This document shows, one piece after another, positions 24,461 through 33,148 of a stretch of 43,526 bases of DNA. Source of the DNA: Deltaproteobacteria bacterium (GTDB lineage: Bacteria > Desulfobacterota > GWC2-55-46 > JAJCZF01). The position numbers and the translations under genes are program-made. The notes beneath the pieces are model-generated. The model was not told the DNA's origin and did no database searches. It worked only from the letters and a program-made list of their open reading frames with translations. Each line of letters opens with the position of its first letter. Position 1 is the stretch's first letter. The stretch spans positions 1 to 43,526 of the forward strand of contig JAJCZF010000001.1 of assembly GCA_029262535.1 (NCBI GenBank). The letters are read 5' to 3'.

Positions 24461-24925
24461 ATGAGAGATAATATAATAAAATTCCTCGCAACCGGCGGCC
24501 TCGTAGGTTATCTGCCAAAGATGCCCGGCACCTTCGGCACGCTCGTCGCCATACCGCTTGCGTGGCCCTTTCTCATGCTCGATTACCGGGCAGGAGCCGG
24601 GGTATTGATACTCTTTCTCGCCTTCTCTTCATATATCTCCGGCGAGGCCGAGATACTCTACGGCGGCAAGGATCCGGGCAAGATCGTAATAGACGAGATA
24701 ATGGGCTTTCTCGTCACGGTATACCTCCTGCCTTTCACCGCCTTTAACATAATATTGGGCTTTCTTCTTTTCAGGTTTTTTGATATTCTAAAGCCTTTCC
24801 CGATAAGGCGTTTCGACAAGGGACTCGGCGGCGGCTTCGGCGTAGTTTTCGACGATGTGCTGGCCGGAATCTATGCCAATATATCGCTGCATATCATAAT
24901 AAAATTATGGAGTTACTATGGGTGA
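24461..24925 (+). CDS. pgpA: Phosphatidylglycerophosphatase A
   Basis: 154 aa. PgpA dephosphorylates phosphatidylglycerophosphate to phosphatidylglycerol. Signatures: GYLPKMPGTFGTL, GGKDPGKIVIDEIMG, FRFFDILKPFPIR and DDVLAGIYAN, with three to four membrane segments. The ATG follows the rodA stop directly, and its own stop overlaps the pncC start by eight bases. Confidence 0.95.
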   Translation: MRDNIIKFLATGGLVGYLPKMPGTFGTLVAIPLAWPFLMLDYRAGAGVLILFLAFSSYISGEAEILYGGKDPGKIVIDEIMGFLVTVYLLPFTAFNIILGFLLFRFFDILKPFPIRRFDKGLGGGFGVVFDDVLAGIYANISLHIIIKLWSYYG

Positions 24926-25454
24926 GTCGACGCTTGAAGAGTTAGCTGTAGAGGCAGATGAACTCTTTAAAGAATATGAACTTAAACTGGTAACGGCAGA
25001 AAGTTGCACCGGCGGCCTGCTTGGAGCTGCCCTAACCGGTATTTCGGGTAGCTCTAAGTACTATGTTGGCGGCATTATAGCCTACTCAAACGAGATAAAG
25101 ATGGGCCTTCTGAATGTCTGCCCCGAAACACTTGGAACCCACGGAGCCGTCTCTGAAGAGACGGCAAAAGAGATGGCCCTCGGAGCGCGCAATCAGGCAT
25201 GCAGTGCACACGATAAGACACTCGGCCCGCTAATGGCCGTCTCTACAACCGGCATCGCAGAAGAGAGCGCAGACCCGGAGTATCCTACAGAAAAGGACGC
25301 AGGGACCGTATGGATAGCCGTCGCACTCGGCGATGAGCCTACCGCTAAACTCTTTAAGTTCGGTGCGATAGGCCGAAAGGCTGTCCGGCAAGCGACCGTA
25401 AGGGCTGCTCTGAATATGATAATTAAGACCCTTAAGACCAAGGGTCTTGACTAA
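24918..25454 (+). CDS. pncC: Nicotinamide-nucleotide amidase (CinA C-terminal family)
   Basis: 178 aa, the stand-alone C-terminal CinA domain. It deamidates nicotinamide mononucleotide in NAD recycling. The family core is clear: VTAESCTGGLLGAALTGISG, then YYVGGIIAYSNEIKMGLL and GAVSEETAKEMA, with TTGIAEESADP in place of the usual TGIAGP. The AESCTGG serine is intact. There is an insertion around 95-108. It overlaps pgpA by eight bases and thpR by eight bases. Position before recA is frequent for cinA-type genes. Confidence 0.93.
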   Translation: MGESTLEELAVEADELFKEYELKLVTAESCTGGLLGAALTGISGSSKYYVGGIIAYSNEIKMGLLNVCPETLGTHGAVSEETAKEMALGARNQACSAHDKTLGPLMAVSTTGIAEESADPEYPTEKDAGTVWIAVALGDEPTAKLFKFGAIGRKAVRQATVRAALNMIIKTLKTKGLD

Positions 25455-26010
25455 GATAAGGGCCTTCATAGCCCTGCCACTACCGCGCGATCTGATCGGT
25501 GAGCTCGCCGGGGTACAGGACGCGCTCAAGGACGAACCGGGCAAGAAAGAGAGCGGCTTTGTAAAGCCGGAAAATATCCACCTTACGCTAAGATTTCTCG
25601 GTGATATAAACGAAGAGCTCGTTCAGGATATCATAGACGAACTCGAAGAATCGGCAGAGGGCTTTGGACCTATCACAATAAGGCTCGACAGGCCGGCTAT
25701 CATGGGCGGGAGGATGCTCATTCTTCCAGTGCAGGAGAACGAAGAGCTTACAGCCCTTAAAGGCGGAGTAGACCAAAGGCTTAAAAAATTTGGTTTCGAG
25801 AGCGAGAAGAGAAGATTCAAGCCGCACCTCACGCTTCTTCGCATTCGTAAGAAAGAGCGGCTAAAGGGGATTGCAAGGCGCATTAAAGAGATCGACCGCC
25901 ATAAGGGGAGCCCCTTTACGGCCAATAAGATAATATTATATAAAAGCGAACTTCGGCCCACAGGGGCCGTCTATACGGCGCTTGGCGAATTTTCGCTAGA
26001 CCGGACGTAA
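25447..26010 (+). CDS. thpR: RNA 2',3'-cyclic phosphodiesterase (2H family)
   Basis: 187 aa. This is the former 2'-5' RNA ligase family, opening cyclic phosphates at RNA ends. The two catalytic H-x-T motifs are present: IHLTLRFLG (His45, Thr47) and PHLTLLR (His127, Thr129). The N-terminal RAFIALPLP is typical. The start is TTG at 25447, overlapping the pncC end, with AAGGG just upstream. The pncC-thpR-recA order recurs in several bacteria. Confidence 0.94.
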   Translation: MTKIRAFIALPLPRDLIGELAGVQDALKDEPGKKESGFVKPENIHLTLRFLGDINEELVQDIIDELEESAEGFGPITIRLDRPAIMGGRMLILPVQENEELTALKGGVDQRLKKFGFESEKRRFKPHLTLLRIRKKERLKGIARRIKEIDRHKGSPFTANKIILYKSELRPTGAVYTALGEFSLDRT

Positions 26011-26028
26011 TAAGGAGGATTTAATAGC

Positions 26029-27063
26029 ATGGCCAAGAACGATACCGAAAAGAAAGAAAAAGAGAATACCGCAAAGAGCAAGGCCGTGGAACTGGCCATA
26101 AGCCAGATAGAAAAGCAGTTCGGAAAGGGCTCGATCATGCGCCTCGGCTCTGATGACGCGCTCGACGTGCCGTCGATATCGACCGGCTCGCCCTCGCTCG
26201 ACATAGCGCTCGGCATAGGAGGCATTCCGCGCGGCCGAGTTATAGAGATATACGGCCCCGAAAGCTCCGGTAAGACGACCTTAACCCTGCATGTCGCAGC
26301 CGAAGCGCAACGCACCGGCGGCACCGTGGCATTTATCGACGCCGAACACGCCCTCGACCCGGTATACGCCGAAAAGCTCGGCGTTGATATCGAATCGCTA
26401 CTGCTTAGCCAGCCCGACACCGGCGAACAGGCCCTTGAGATAGCCGATATGCTGATCCGCTCTAACGCGGTAGACCTTATCGTAGTAGACTCGGTCGCGG
26501 CTCTCGTACCCAAGGCCGAACTCGAAGGCGACATGGGAGACTCTCACATGGGGCTTCAAGCGAGGCTCATGAGCCAGGCCCTTAGGAAACTCACCTCCAC
26601 GGTCGCAAAGAGCCACACCTCGCTCGTATTCATCAACCAGATACGACACAAGATCGGCGTATTCTTCGGCAGCCCGGAGACGACTACCGGAGGAAACGCC
26701 CTTAAGTTTTACGCCTCGGTCAGGATGGACATCCGCCGCATAGGACAGATAAAACAGGGCGACGCAGTAGTGGGCAACCGGACACGCGTTAAGGTCGTAA
26801 AGAACAAGGTCGCCCCGCCCTTCAGGGAAGCCGAGTTCGATATAATATTCAACGAAGGTATCTCGCGCGAAGGCGACCTCATAGATCTCGGCGTAAAGGC
26901 CGACCTCGTGGAGAAGAGCGGCGCGTGGCACTCATACAACGGCGAGAGGATCGGACAGGGCCGCGCCCAGGCGCGAGAGTTCTTCAAGGCCAACCCGGAA
27001 AAGGCCGCCGAACTTGAAGCCGCCATCATGGAGGCGCAAAATATCACCAAATCGGAGGGCTAA
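26029..27063 (+). CDS. recA: Recombinase RecA
   Basis: 344 aa. RecA promotes strand exchange and triggers SOS cleavage. Walker A GPESSGKT (residues 76-83), [33 protein letters not shown], and the loop and ATP-cap residues around [20 protein letters not shown] are intact; no intein. AAGGAGG precedes the ATG. I see no LexA-type palindrome immediately upstream, so SOS control, if any, would act from a distant promoter or an unfamiliar operator. Confidence 0.99.
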   Translation: MAKNDTEKKEKENTAKSKAVELAISQIEKQFGKGSIMRLGSDDALDVPSISTGSPSLDIALGIGGIPRGRVIEIYGPESSGKTTLTLHVAAEAQRTGGTVAFIDAEHALDPVYAEKLGVDIESLLLSQPDTGEQALEIADMLIRSNAVDLIVVDSVAALVPKAELEGDMGDSHMGLQARLMSQALRKLTSTVAKSHTSLVFINQIRHKIGVFFGSPETTTGGNALKFYASVRMDIRRIGQIKQGDAVVGNRTRVKVVKNKVAPPFREAEFDIIFNEGISREGDLIDLGVKADLVEKSGAWHSYNGERIGQGRAQAREFFKANPEKAAELEAAIMEAQNITKSEG

Positions 27064-27065
27064 GC

Positions 27066-28268
27066 ATGAGTATTCCTGACATTGACGCGATGTTAAAGGA
27101 GGCGACCGAACGTAACGCCTCCGACCTTCATCTGAAAGCCGGGCTTCCTCCCATACTTCGCATACACGGAGATCTCTCGCCCATGACGAACTTCGAGCCC
27201 AACAGCCCGGATAGCATGGTAAAGGTCGCCCTGAAGATAATGAGCGAACGGCAACAGAACGAATTCAAGAAGAAACATCAGGTAGATATGGCTTACAGCC
27301 TTCCCGGCGTCGGTCGTTTCAGGGTCAATATATTCATGCAGCGCGGGGCCGTAGGTATCGTCTTTCGTGTCATCCCGGCACATATCAAGAGCTTCGAGGC
27401 CCTGCACCTGCCGCCGGTCCTCGAAAAACTCTCACAGACAATGCGCGGCCTCGTACTCGTAACCGGCGTAACCGGCAGCGGTAAGTCCACGACACTGGCC
27501 GGCATAGTGGACTACATCAACAACCACCGCTCCAGTCACATCATCACCATCGAAGACCCGATAGAGTTTACTCACAAGGACCACAAGTCGATCATAAACC
27601 AGCGCGAAATAGGCGTTGACGCTCCGAGCTTCGCCGAAGCGATGAGGGCCGCCCTGCGTCAGGACCCCGACGTCATACTGGTCGGAGAGATGCGCGACCT
27701 GGAGACAATCGATATCGCCCTTACCGCGGCCGAGACGGGCCATCTCGTCCTATCCACCCTCCACACCATCGACGCCGTTGAGACGGTAAACCGTATAATA
27801 TCGGTCTTTCCGCCCTATCAGCAAAAGCAGATACGCATACAGCTGGCCGGGATCGTTCAGGGTATTATTTCGCAGAGGCTCTTGCCGACGGTGGACCACG
27901 ACAGGATTCCGGCGGTCGAAATCCTTGTCTCCAACTCGCGTGTAAAGGCATGTATAGAAGATAAAGAAAAGACCAAAGACCTCTCCGACGCTATCATAAA
28001 AGGACGTTCTACTACCGGCATGCAGACCTTCGATCAATCTATCGAGTCTCACCTTGCCGAGGGGCTGATATCCTACGAAGTCGCGCTACGCTACGCCTCT
28101 AACCCGGACGACTTCGCTCTCAAGATGTCTGGGGGAATCAGCACGACGAGCGACCATGTCGCCGAGGAGATGGCCGAGGCCGACGCAGCAGAAGCAGCCG
28201 AAGACGACGAGTTCGCCGGTTTTGACGAGTTCGGCAACGACGATGGCGACGACATAGAGCGGTTCTAG
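27066..28268 (+). CDS. pilT: PilT-type retraction ATPase with acidic tail
   Basis: 400 aa, longer than the usual 345-370. PilT hexamers retract type IV pili. Walker A GVTGSGKS (134-141), Asp box TIEDPIEF (161-168), Walker B DPDVILVGE (201-209), and His box with GHLVLSTLHT (225-234). The N-terminal ASDLHLKAGLPPILR is characteristic. The last 35-40 residues are strongly acidic (Asp/Glu/Ala with Phe-Gly pairs) and have no counterpart in the core family. It lies two bases after recA, with GGAGGG as ribosome site, inside a recA-recX unit. No other pilus genes are in the window. Confidence 0.93.
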   Translation: MSIPDIDAMLKEATERNASDLHLKAGLPPILRIHGDLSPMTNFEPNSPDSMVKVALKIMSERQQNEFKKKHQVDMAYSLPGVGRFRVNIFMQRGAVGIVFRVIPAHIKSFEALHLPPVLEKLSQTMRGLVLVTGVTGSGKSTTLAGIVDYINNHRSSHIITIEDPIEFTHKDHKSIINQREIGVDAPSFAEAMRAALRQDPDVILVGEMRDLETIDIALTAAETGHLVLSTLHTIDAVETVNRIISVFPPYQQKQIRIQLAGIVQGIISQRLLPTVDHDRIPAVEILVSNSRVKACIEDKEKTKDLSDAIIKGRSTTGMQTFDQSIESHLAEGLISYEVALRYASNPDDFALKMSGGISTTSDHVAEEMAEADAAEAAEDDEFAGFDEFGNDDGDDIERF

Positions 28269-28273
28269 GAACC

Positions 28274-28750
28274 TTGAAAGGCAAAGAAGAGATACGGCCC
28301 TACTCTCTAAGGCTTCTGAATGTCAGGTCCAGAAGTATTAGCGAGATAAACGAACGACTCATTGAGCGCGACTACGACCCGAACGATATAGTAGATACCA
28401 TCGAGTGGCTAAGGGGATTAAACTACCTGGACGACGAACGTTTCGCCCGCGAATTTATCCGCTCAAAGCTATTTGGAAAGCTCTGGGGCAAGCGCAAGAT
28501 ATCCTTTGAACTAGTGAGAAAAGGGCTCGCGCGAGAGATAATAGAGACAGCCCTCTCCGAAGTAGAACGTGACGAAGAGCTTGAGGTCGCGCGCAAGGCG
28601 CTCCACAAGTGGACAAAGAGAAAGAGACTTTCGGAACTTACAGAGATGAAGGACCGGGCCGCGGCCCTGAAGCACCTCGAAGGCAAGGGCTTTGGTATCG
28701 ATATATCAAGGGCGGCACTTAACAGAGAAAGCGATTATGAAGTCATCTGA
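28274..28750 (+). CDS. recX: RecX, regulator of RecA
   Basis: 158 aa. RecX binds and limits RecA filaments. The three-helix repeats are visible: RPYSLRLLNVRSRSISEINER (residues 7-27), then IEWLRGLNYLDDERFAREFIR, then GLAREIIETAL. The start is TTG at 28274 with AGGA upstream. Five bases separate it from pilT, and its end overlaps the alaS start by 14 bases. Confidence 0.9.
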   Translation: MKGKEEIRPYSLRLLNVRSRSISEINERLIERDYDPNDIVDTIEWLRGLNYLDDERFAREFIRSKLFGKLWGKRKISFELVRKGLAREIIETALSEVERDEELEVARKALHKWTKRKRLSELTEMKDRAAALKHLEGKGFGIDISRAALNRESDYEVI

Positions 28751-31373
28751 GATCAGACAAAAATTTCTCGATTATTTTAAAGAAAAAGGCCATGAGATAG
28801 TCCCCTCTTCAAGCCTTATACCGCTTGGCGACGCGACCTTGTTATTTACAAATGCCGGTATGGTCCAGTTTAAGTCCCTCTTTCTCGGTCAGGAAAGACG
28901 CGACTACAAACGCGCCACAACGAGCCAGAAGTGCGTGCGAGCCGGAGGCAAACATAACGACCTCGAAAATGTAGGCCGAACGGCCCGTCACCATACATTC
29001 TTCGAGATGCTCGGCAACTTTTCATTCGGCGATTATTTTAAAGAAGGCGCAATAGAGTTCGGCTGGCAGTTTCTCACAGAGCGCATGGGCCTGCCAAAAG
29101 ATAAACTCTGGATAACTGTATATACCGATGACGACGAGGCGGAAAAGCTCTGGCACGAAAAGGCCGGCGTACCGTTGGAGCGTATCGCGCGCCTTGGCGA
29201 AAAGGACAACTTTTGGTCTATGGGCGATACCGGCCCCTGTGGCCCGTGCTCGGAGATACATATAGATCAGGGTCCGGAGGTCGGCTGCGGCCGCGCAGAG
29301 TGCTCGATAGAATGCGACTGCGGCCGTTACCTGGAGATATGGAATCTCGTCTTCATGCAGTATAACCGCGACGAATCGGGAAAACTTACGCCACTTGAAA
29401 GACCGTCAATAGACACCGGCATGGGGCTTGAACGTCTCGCCGCGGTAATGCAGGGCAAGACTACCAATTACGACACCGACCTATTCGTTCCGCTCATAGA
29501 ATTTATCGAAAAGTTATCGGGCGCAAAGTACGGCGTAACGGATGAGACCGACGTGTCTATACGCGCCATAGCCGACCACGCGCGCGCCGTCACATTTCTC
29601 ATCACAGACGGCATATTACCCTCTAACGAGGGACGCGGTTACGTCTTGCGCCGCATACTGCGCCGCGCCGTCAGACACGGAAAGTTTATCGGCTTTTCCG
29701 GCCCCTTCCTGCACAAGGTCAACGAAGAGGTTATTGCGCTCATGGGCGAGGCCTACCCTGAGACGATACGCGCAAGAGAGATCATAGAACGCGCCACAAA
29801 GAGCGAAGAAGAACGCTTCTTCGAAACACTCGAACGCGGCCTTGAGATTTTGGATGAAGAGATAGCCGGACTAGGAGATAAGAAAGAACTCTCCGGCGAG
29901 ACGGCCTTCAAGCTCTACGACACATTCGGCTTCCCCTTGGACCTCACCGCCGATATACTGCGCGACAAGGGTATCACCATCGACGAGGCCGCTTTCGAAA
30001 CGGCAATGGAAGGACAACGCACCCGCGCAAGGAGCGCATGGAAGGGTGCGGATTCCGACGCGACAGGAGACCTCTATAAAGAACTGAGCGGATCGGGTAT
30101 AAGTTCGGAGTTTGTCGGGTATGATATAGATATTGTAGAGTCGGCAAAGCTTTTGACAATCATTAAGGATGGAGAAGTCGTAGAGAGAGCAAACGCTGGC
30201 GATACGGTTTCTATCATTACAGACGAAACCCCTTTCTACGGAGAGAGCGGCGGTCAGGCCGGCGACACCGGCCTTATATCCACAGACGGCGTCTTACTAG
30301 AGGTCACAGATACGCTAAGACCCTTACCGGGCCTCATCGTTCATAACGTTACCATTAAAAATGGCACGATAAGCTCAGGTGATGAAATAGATCTCCAACC
30401 CGACATGGATCGCCGCGCAAAGATTCGTCGCAACCACACAGCCACGCACGTTCTGCATGCGCTACTTAGAAAGACACTCGGAGATCACGTCCGTCAGGCC
30501 GGTTCCCTCGTAAACGAAAAGGCTCTACGCTTCGACTTCAACCACTTCGAGGCCGTCACAACCGAACAGTTAAGAGAGATAGAAAATAAAGCCAACCGCG
30601 TTATCATGTCTAACTACGAAGTAACGACCGACCTCTTATCATACGACGAAGCCGTAGAGCGCGGCGCGCTTGCCTTCTTTGAAGAAAAATACGCCGACGA
30701 CGTAAGGATGGTATCGGTCGGAGATCAGTCCATCGAACTCTGCGGTGGAACACATGTTACGAGGTCCGGCGACATCGGGCCGGTCAAGATCATTGGAGAG
30801 TCGAGCGTCGCCGCCGGTGTTCGCCGTATCGAGGCCGTTACAGGCGAAGAGGCCCTCAGGCGTTCGGACGAAGCCTATCGAATACTCACTGAAAGCAGCT
30901 CGCTCGTAAAAAGCTCGCCTGCGGAACTATCGGAGAGGATCACGCGCCTTCTAAAAGATAATAAAGAAAAAGAGCGCGAAATAAAGAAACTAAAGAGCGC
31001 GGGACCCGACAGCTCAACCGACTCTATAATGGAAAACCTTCAGGAGGTCGCAGGCGTAAAAGTGATCGCCTCGCTAATCGAGGGCGCAGACTCCGAAACC
31101 ATGCGCGAGAGCGCCGACTCTATGCGCAAGGCAATCGGCTCGGGCATAGTCGTCTTAGGCGCCGAATGCGGCGGTAAGGCCATGCTGCTTTGCGCCGTGA
31201 CGCGCGACCTCACAGACCGCTTCAGGGCCGGAGATATTATTAAAAAGCTCGCACCCATAGTCGGTGGCGGAGGCGGCGGCAAACCCGAACTTGCTCAGGC
31301 CGGAGGCAAAGACCCCTCTAAATTAAAAGAAGCCATCAAGGCCGCAGCCGCAACGATAGAGCAAATGTCCTAA
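28737..31373 (+). CDS. alaS: Alanyl-tRNA synthetase
   Basis: 878 aa from the ATG at 28737, the expected MKSSEIRQKFLDYF start; an upstream in-frame ATG at 28692 would add 15 residues read from recX. The class II catalytic core covers residues 1-240 (SQKCVRAGGKHNDLENVG, DTGMGLERLA). The editing domain has HTATH (567-571) and CGGTH (669-673) as zinc ligands, and the C-terminal DHHA1 region has VGGGGGGKPELAQAGGKD. The usual coiled linker (KDNKEKEREIKKLKS) is shortened. The ribosome site is weak; coupling to recX translation is likely. Confidence 0.97.
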   Translation: MKSSEIRQKFLDYFKEKGHEIVPSSSLIPLGDATLLFTNAGMVQFKSLFLGQERRDYKRATTSQKCVRAGGKHNDLENVGRTARHHTFFEMLGNFSFGDYFKEGAIEFGWQFLTERMGLPKDKLWITVYTDDDEAEKLWHEKAGVPLERIARLGEKDNFWSMGDTGPCGPCSEIHIDQGPEVGCGRAECSIECDCGRYLEIWNLVFMQYNRDESGKLTPLERPSIDTGMGLERLAAVMQGKTTNYDTDLFVPLIEFIEKLSGAKYGVTDETDVSIRAIADHARAVTFLITDGILPSNEGRGYVLRRILRRAVRHGKFIGFSGPFLHKVNEEVIALMGEAYPETIRAREIIERATKSEEERFFETLERGLEILDEEIAGLGDKKELSGETAFKLYDTFGFPLDLTADILRDKGITIDEAAFETAMEGQRTRARSAWKGADSDATGDLYKELSGSGISSEFVGYDIDIVESAKLLTIIKDGEVVERANAGDTVSIITDETPFYGESGGQAGDTGLISTDGVLLEVTDTLRPLPGLIVHNVTIKNGTISSGDEIDLQPDMDRRAKIRRNHTATHVLHALLRKTLGDHVRQAGSLVNEKALRFDFNHFEAVTTEQLREIENKANRVIMSNYEVTTDLLSYDEAVERGALAFFEEKYADDVRMVSVGDQSIELCGGTHVTRSGDIGPVKIIGESSVAAGVRRIEAVTGEEALRRSDEAYRILTESSSLVKSSPAELSERITRLLKDNKEKEREIKKLKSAGPDSSTDSIMENLQEVAGVKVIASLIEGADSETMRESADSMRKAIGSGIVVLGAECGGKAMLLCAVTRDLTDRFRAGDIIKKLAPIVGGGGGGKPELAQAGGKDPSKLKEAIKAAAATIEQMS

Positions 31374-31397
31374 AGGCTCTTAAGGACCCTTGGTCTC

Positions 31398-32168
31398 ATG
31401 ACTACTTCCAAAAAGAAGATACCGAGAATAAAAACTCCTGCCGAGGTAAAGCAGTCCCCTCTACTGCCTCGTCCGGAAAAGAAAGAGCAGCAGCTATACG
31501 AGCCGCCCCCGCCCGAAGATAAGAAATCTAACCTCTCTATACAGTTCCGTCACCTCTTGCCCGTTATTATCCTATCGGTAATTATCGGTCTGGCAGGTAT
31601 TTTGCTCGTATACATACTTCACATCACGGTAGACGTTAAGATATCGAGCCTCACGCGCGACGTTTCGGCGCTGGTTAACTTAAAGCCCATTGCGGGTATC
31701 CTCTCCAATATCGGCGTAGTCTTCCTGACCACAGCGGCGGCCGTATGCCTCTTTGCATGGACCTTGCTCCGCTGTGAAGCTGCACCGCAAGTACGCGGTG
31801 AAGAGCGACGTTTCATGCTCTGGTCCGGCCTGATAAGTTTCTCGCTCATGCTCGACGACTTCTTTATGTTCCACGACTATATCCTGCCGCTCGATATCGG
31901 CATACCGGAAAAGGTCGTGCTCGTCGTCTACTGTCTCGTCGCGCTGGCCTACCTATACGGCTTTGCAAAGACGATACTCAAGACAGATTACATCCTGCTC
32001 GCACTCGCCATACTCTTTCTCGGCGTATCAGCCATTGCCGATCAGGTCCTCTCCTTCACCGAGGCCGCCAACTTCTTCGAAGACGGCGCTAAGTTCTTCG
32101 GCATAGTCTTCTGGACGGCCTATTATGTGGTAACGGCTGGCGAGACCTTACGCGAGAGAGAAATATAG
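31398..32168 (+). CDS. Six-helix integral membrane protein of unknown function
   Basis: 256 aa, not recognised. The first 50 residues are cytoplasm-like, basic and proline-rich (KKKIPRIKTP, EPPPPEDKK). Six hydrophobic segments follow (about 53-75, 97-122, 138-160, 175-195, 199-220, 228-246). The third contains an unusual cluster of charged and aromatic residues, LDDFFMFHDY (about 151-160), which could bind a metal or take part in proton movement. The segment between helices 2 and 3 is charged. It is co-directional with alaS (24-base gap) and has only one base between its stop and the next gene, so it is probably expressed with the lipid-kinase-like protein. Confidence 0.7.
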   Translation: MTTSKKKIPRIKTPAEVKQSPLLPRPEKKEQQLYEPPPPEDKKSNLSIQFRHLLPVIILSVIIGLAGILLVYILHITVDVKISSLTRDVSALVNLKPIAGILSNIGVVFLTTAAAVCLFAWTLLRCEAAPQVRGEERRFMLWSGLISFSLMLDDFFMFHDYILPLDIGIPEKVVLVVYCLVALAYLYGFAKTILKTDYILLALAILFLGVSAIADQVLSFTEAANFFEDGAKFFGIVFWTAYYVVTAGETLREREI

Positions 32169-32169
32169 C

Positions 32170-33078
32170 GTGGATTCATACAGGGTCAGAATCATAATCA
32201 ACCCCGTAGCCGGTGGGCTCGACAGGGGCGAAGAGCTTTCAGAGTCGGTTAAGAAGGTCTTTGCCGGGACGCGCGGTTTCTTTGAGATAAAACGCTCCAT
32301 GCCGGGCCGCTCAATAGCGACACTTGCCGAGGAGGCCGCGAAAAAGAAATACTTTGCCGTAATCGTCGCGGGCGGAGACTCCACGGTCAGAGAGGCCGCC
32401 TCCTCTCTGATGGACAGCGATACCGCGCTCGGCATCGTACCGACGGGCCGGGTAAACCATATAGCAAAGGGGCTAGCCATACCGGATAAGATCGGACAGG
32501 CCCTGCACCTCATACACGGCGCTACCTCTAAAGAACTCGATATCGGCGCTATCGCCGGAAAGACATTCTTCATAAGCGCGGGGCTTGGCTTTGACTGGTT
32601 CTTTGCGCAAAACTATCCAATAATATCGGAAAATCCCGATAACTCAAAAGAACGACTGCTCTTCCCCTATATCTCTAAAGAACTGCGCGAGTTCAAAAGA
32701 TATAGTTCCGTTCCGGTTGTTATACGCGAAGAGGGAGAGACTACACATGTCCTGCCCTTTATCGTGCGCTTCGCACTGAGGGAATTTTACGGCAAGAACA
32801 CCCTCATCGGACCCGGTAAGAAAGGCGAAGACGGCTCGCTCGATCTCTATTCCATACCTCACATAGATTCAAAGAGCGGACCGAAGGCCATACAAAAGGC
32901 GCTTCGAGGCGATCTGGCCGAGATACCGGGTTTCAGGCATCAGTCCGGGCCGGGGCCGTACAAGGTCGGCGCGGGCTCAAAGGTCGCAATACATGCAGAC
33001 GGAGAACGCTTCGAGGCAGACGGCGGCTTTGAGGTAAGCCTCAACCCTGGCGGCCTGAGGGTCTGGACAGGGGGATGA
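32170..33078 (+). CDS. Diacylglycerol/lipid kinase-family protein (atypical)
   Basis: 302 aa, with the DAGK/sphingosine kinase fold. The N-terminal nucleotide-binding region begins IIINPVAGG (residues 8-16) and the glycine loop is VAGGDSTVREA (66-76), where the family usually has GGDGTxNE. PTGRVNHIAKGLAIP replaces the usual P-x-GTxNDFA. DIGAIAGKTFFISAGLGFD fits the C-terminal beta-domain. Members phosphorylate lipids with ATP; the substitutions could mean a different substrate or a loss of activity. The start is GTG, one base after the membrane protein's stop. There is no membrane segment. Confidence 0.82.
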   Translation: MDSYRVRIIINPVAGGLDRGEELSESVKKVFAGTRGFFEIKRSMPGRSIATLAEEAAKKKYFAVIVAGGDSTVREAASSLMDSDTALGIVPTGRVNHIAKGLAIPDKIGQALHLIHGATSKELDIGAIAGKTFFISAGLGFDWFFAQNYPIISENPDNSKERLLFPYISKELREFKRYSSVPVVIREEGETTHVLPFIVRFALREFYGKNTLIGPGKKGEDGSLDLYSIPHIDSKSGPKAIQKALRGDLAEIPGFRHQSGPGPYKVGAGSKVAIHADGERFEADGGFEVSLNPGGLRVWTGG

Positions 33079-33099
33079 GAGTGAGACTCACCCCTATTT
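33071..33099 (+). terminator. Possible weak terminator after the DAGK-like gene
   Basis: GGGG-A-TGAG pairs with CTCA-CCCC around a seven-base loop, followed by TATTTC. The TGA stop is inside the stem. The T-run is short, so efficiency is doubtful. Confidence 0.35.
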
Positions 33100-33113
33100 C
33101 CTCCGGTAACGCA

Positions 33114-33142
33114 TTGATCCAAACCACCTTTTCGGTTAGAAT
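33114..33142 (+). promoter_or_regulatory. Promoter for the cation efflux gene, leaderless spacing
   Basis: TTGATC (33114-33119), a 17-base spacer and TAGAAT (33137-33142). Only six bases separate the -10 from the ATG at 33149, so the predicted transcript starts at or next to the start codon. No ribosome site is present. Confidence 0.55.
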
Positions 33143-33148
33143 ATATCT

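Noticed and set aside
26011..26028. LexA-type operator before recA
   Set aside because: No palindromic GAAC/GTTC or CTGT/ACAG pair is present in the short gap or the end of thpR.
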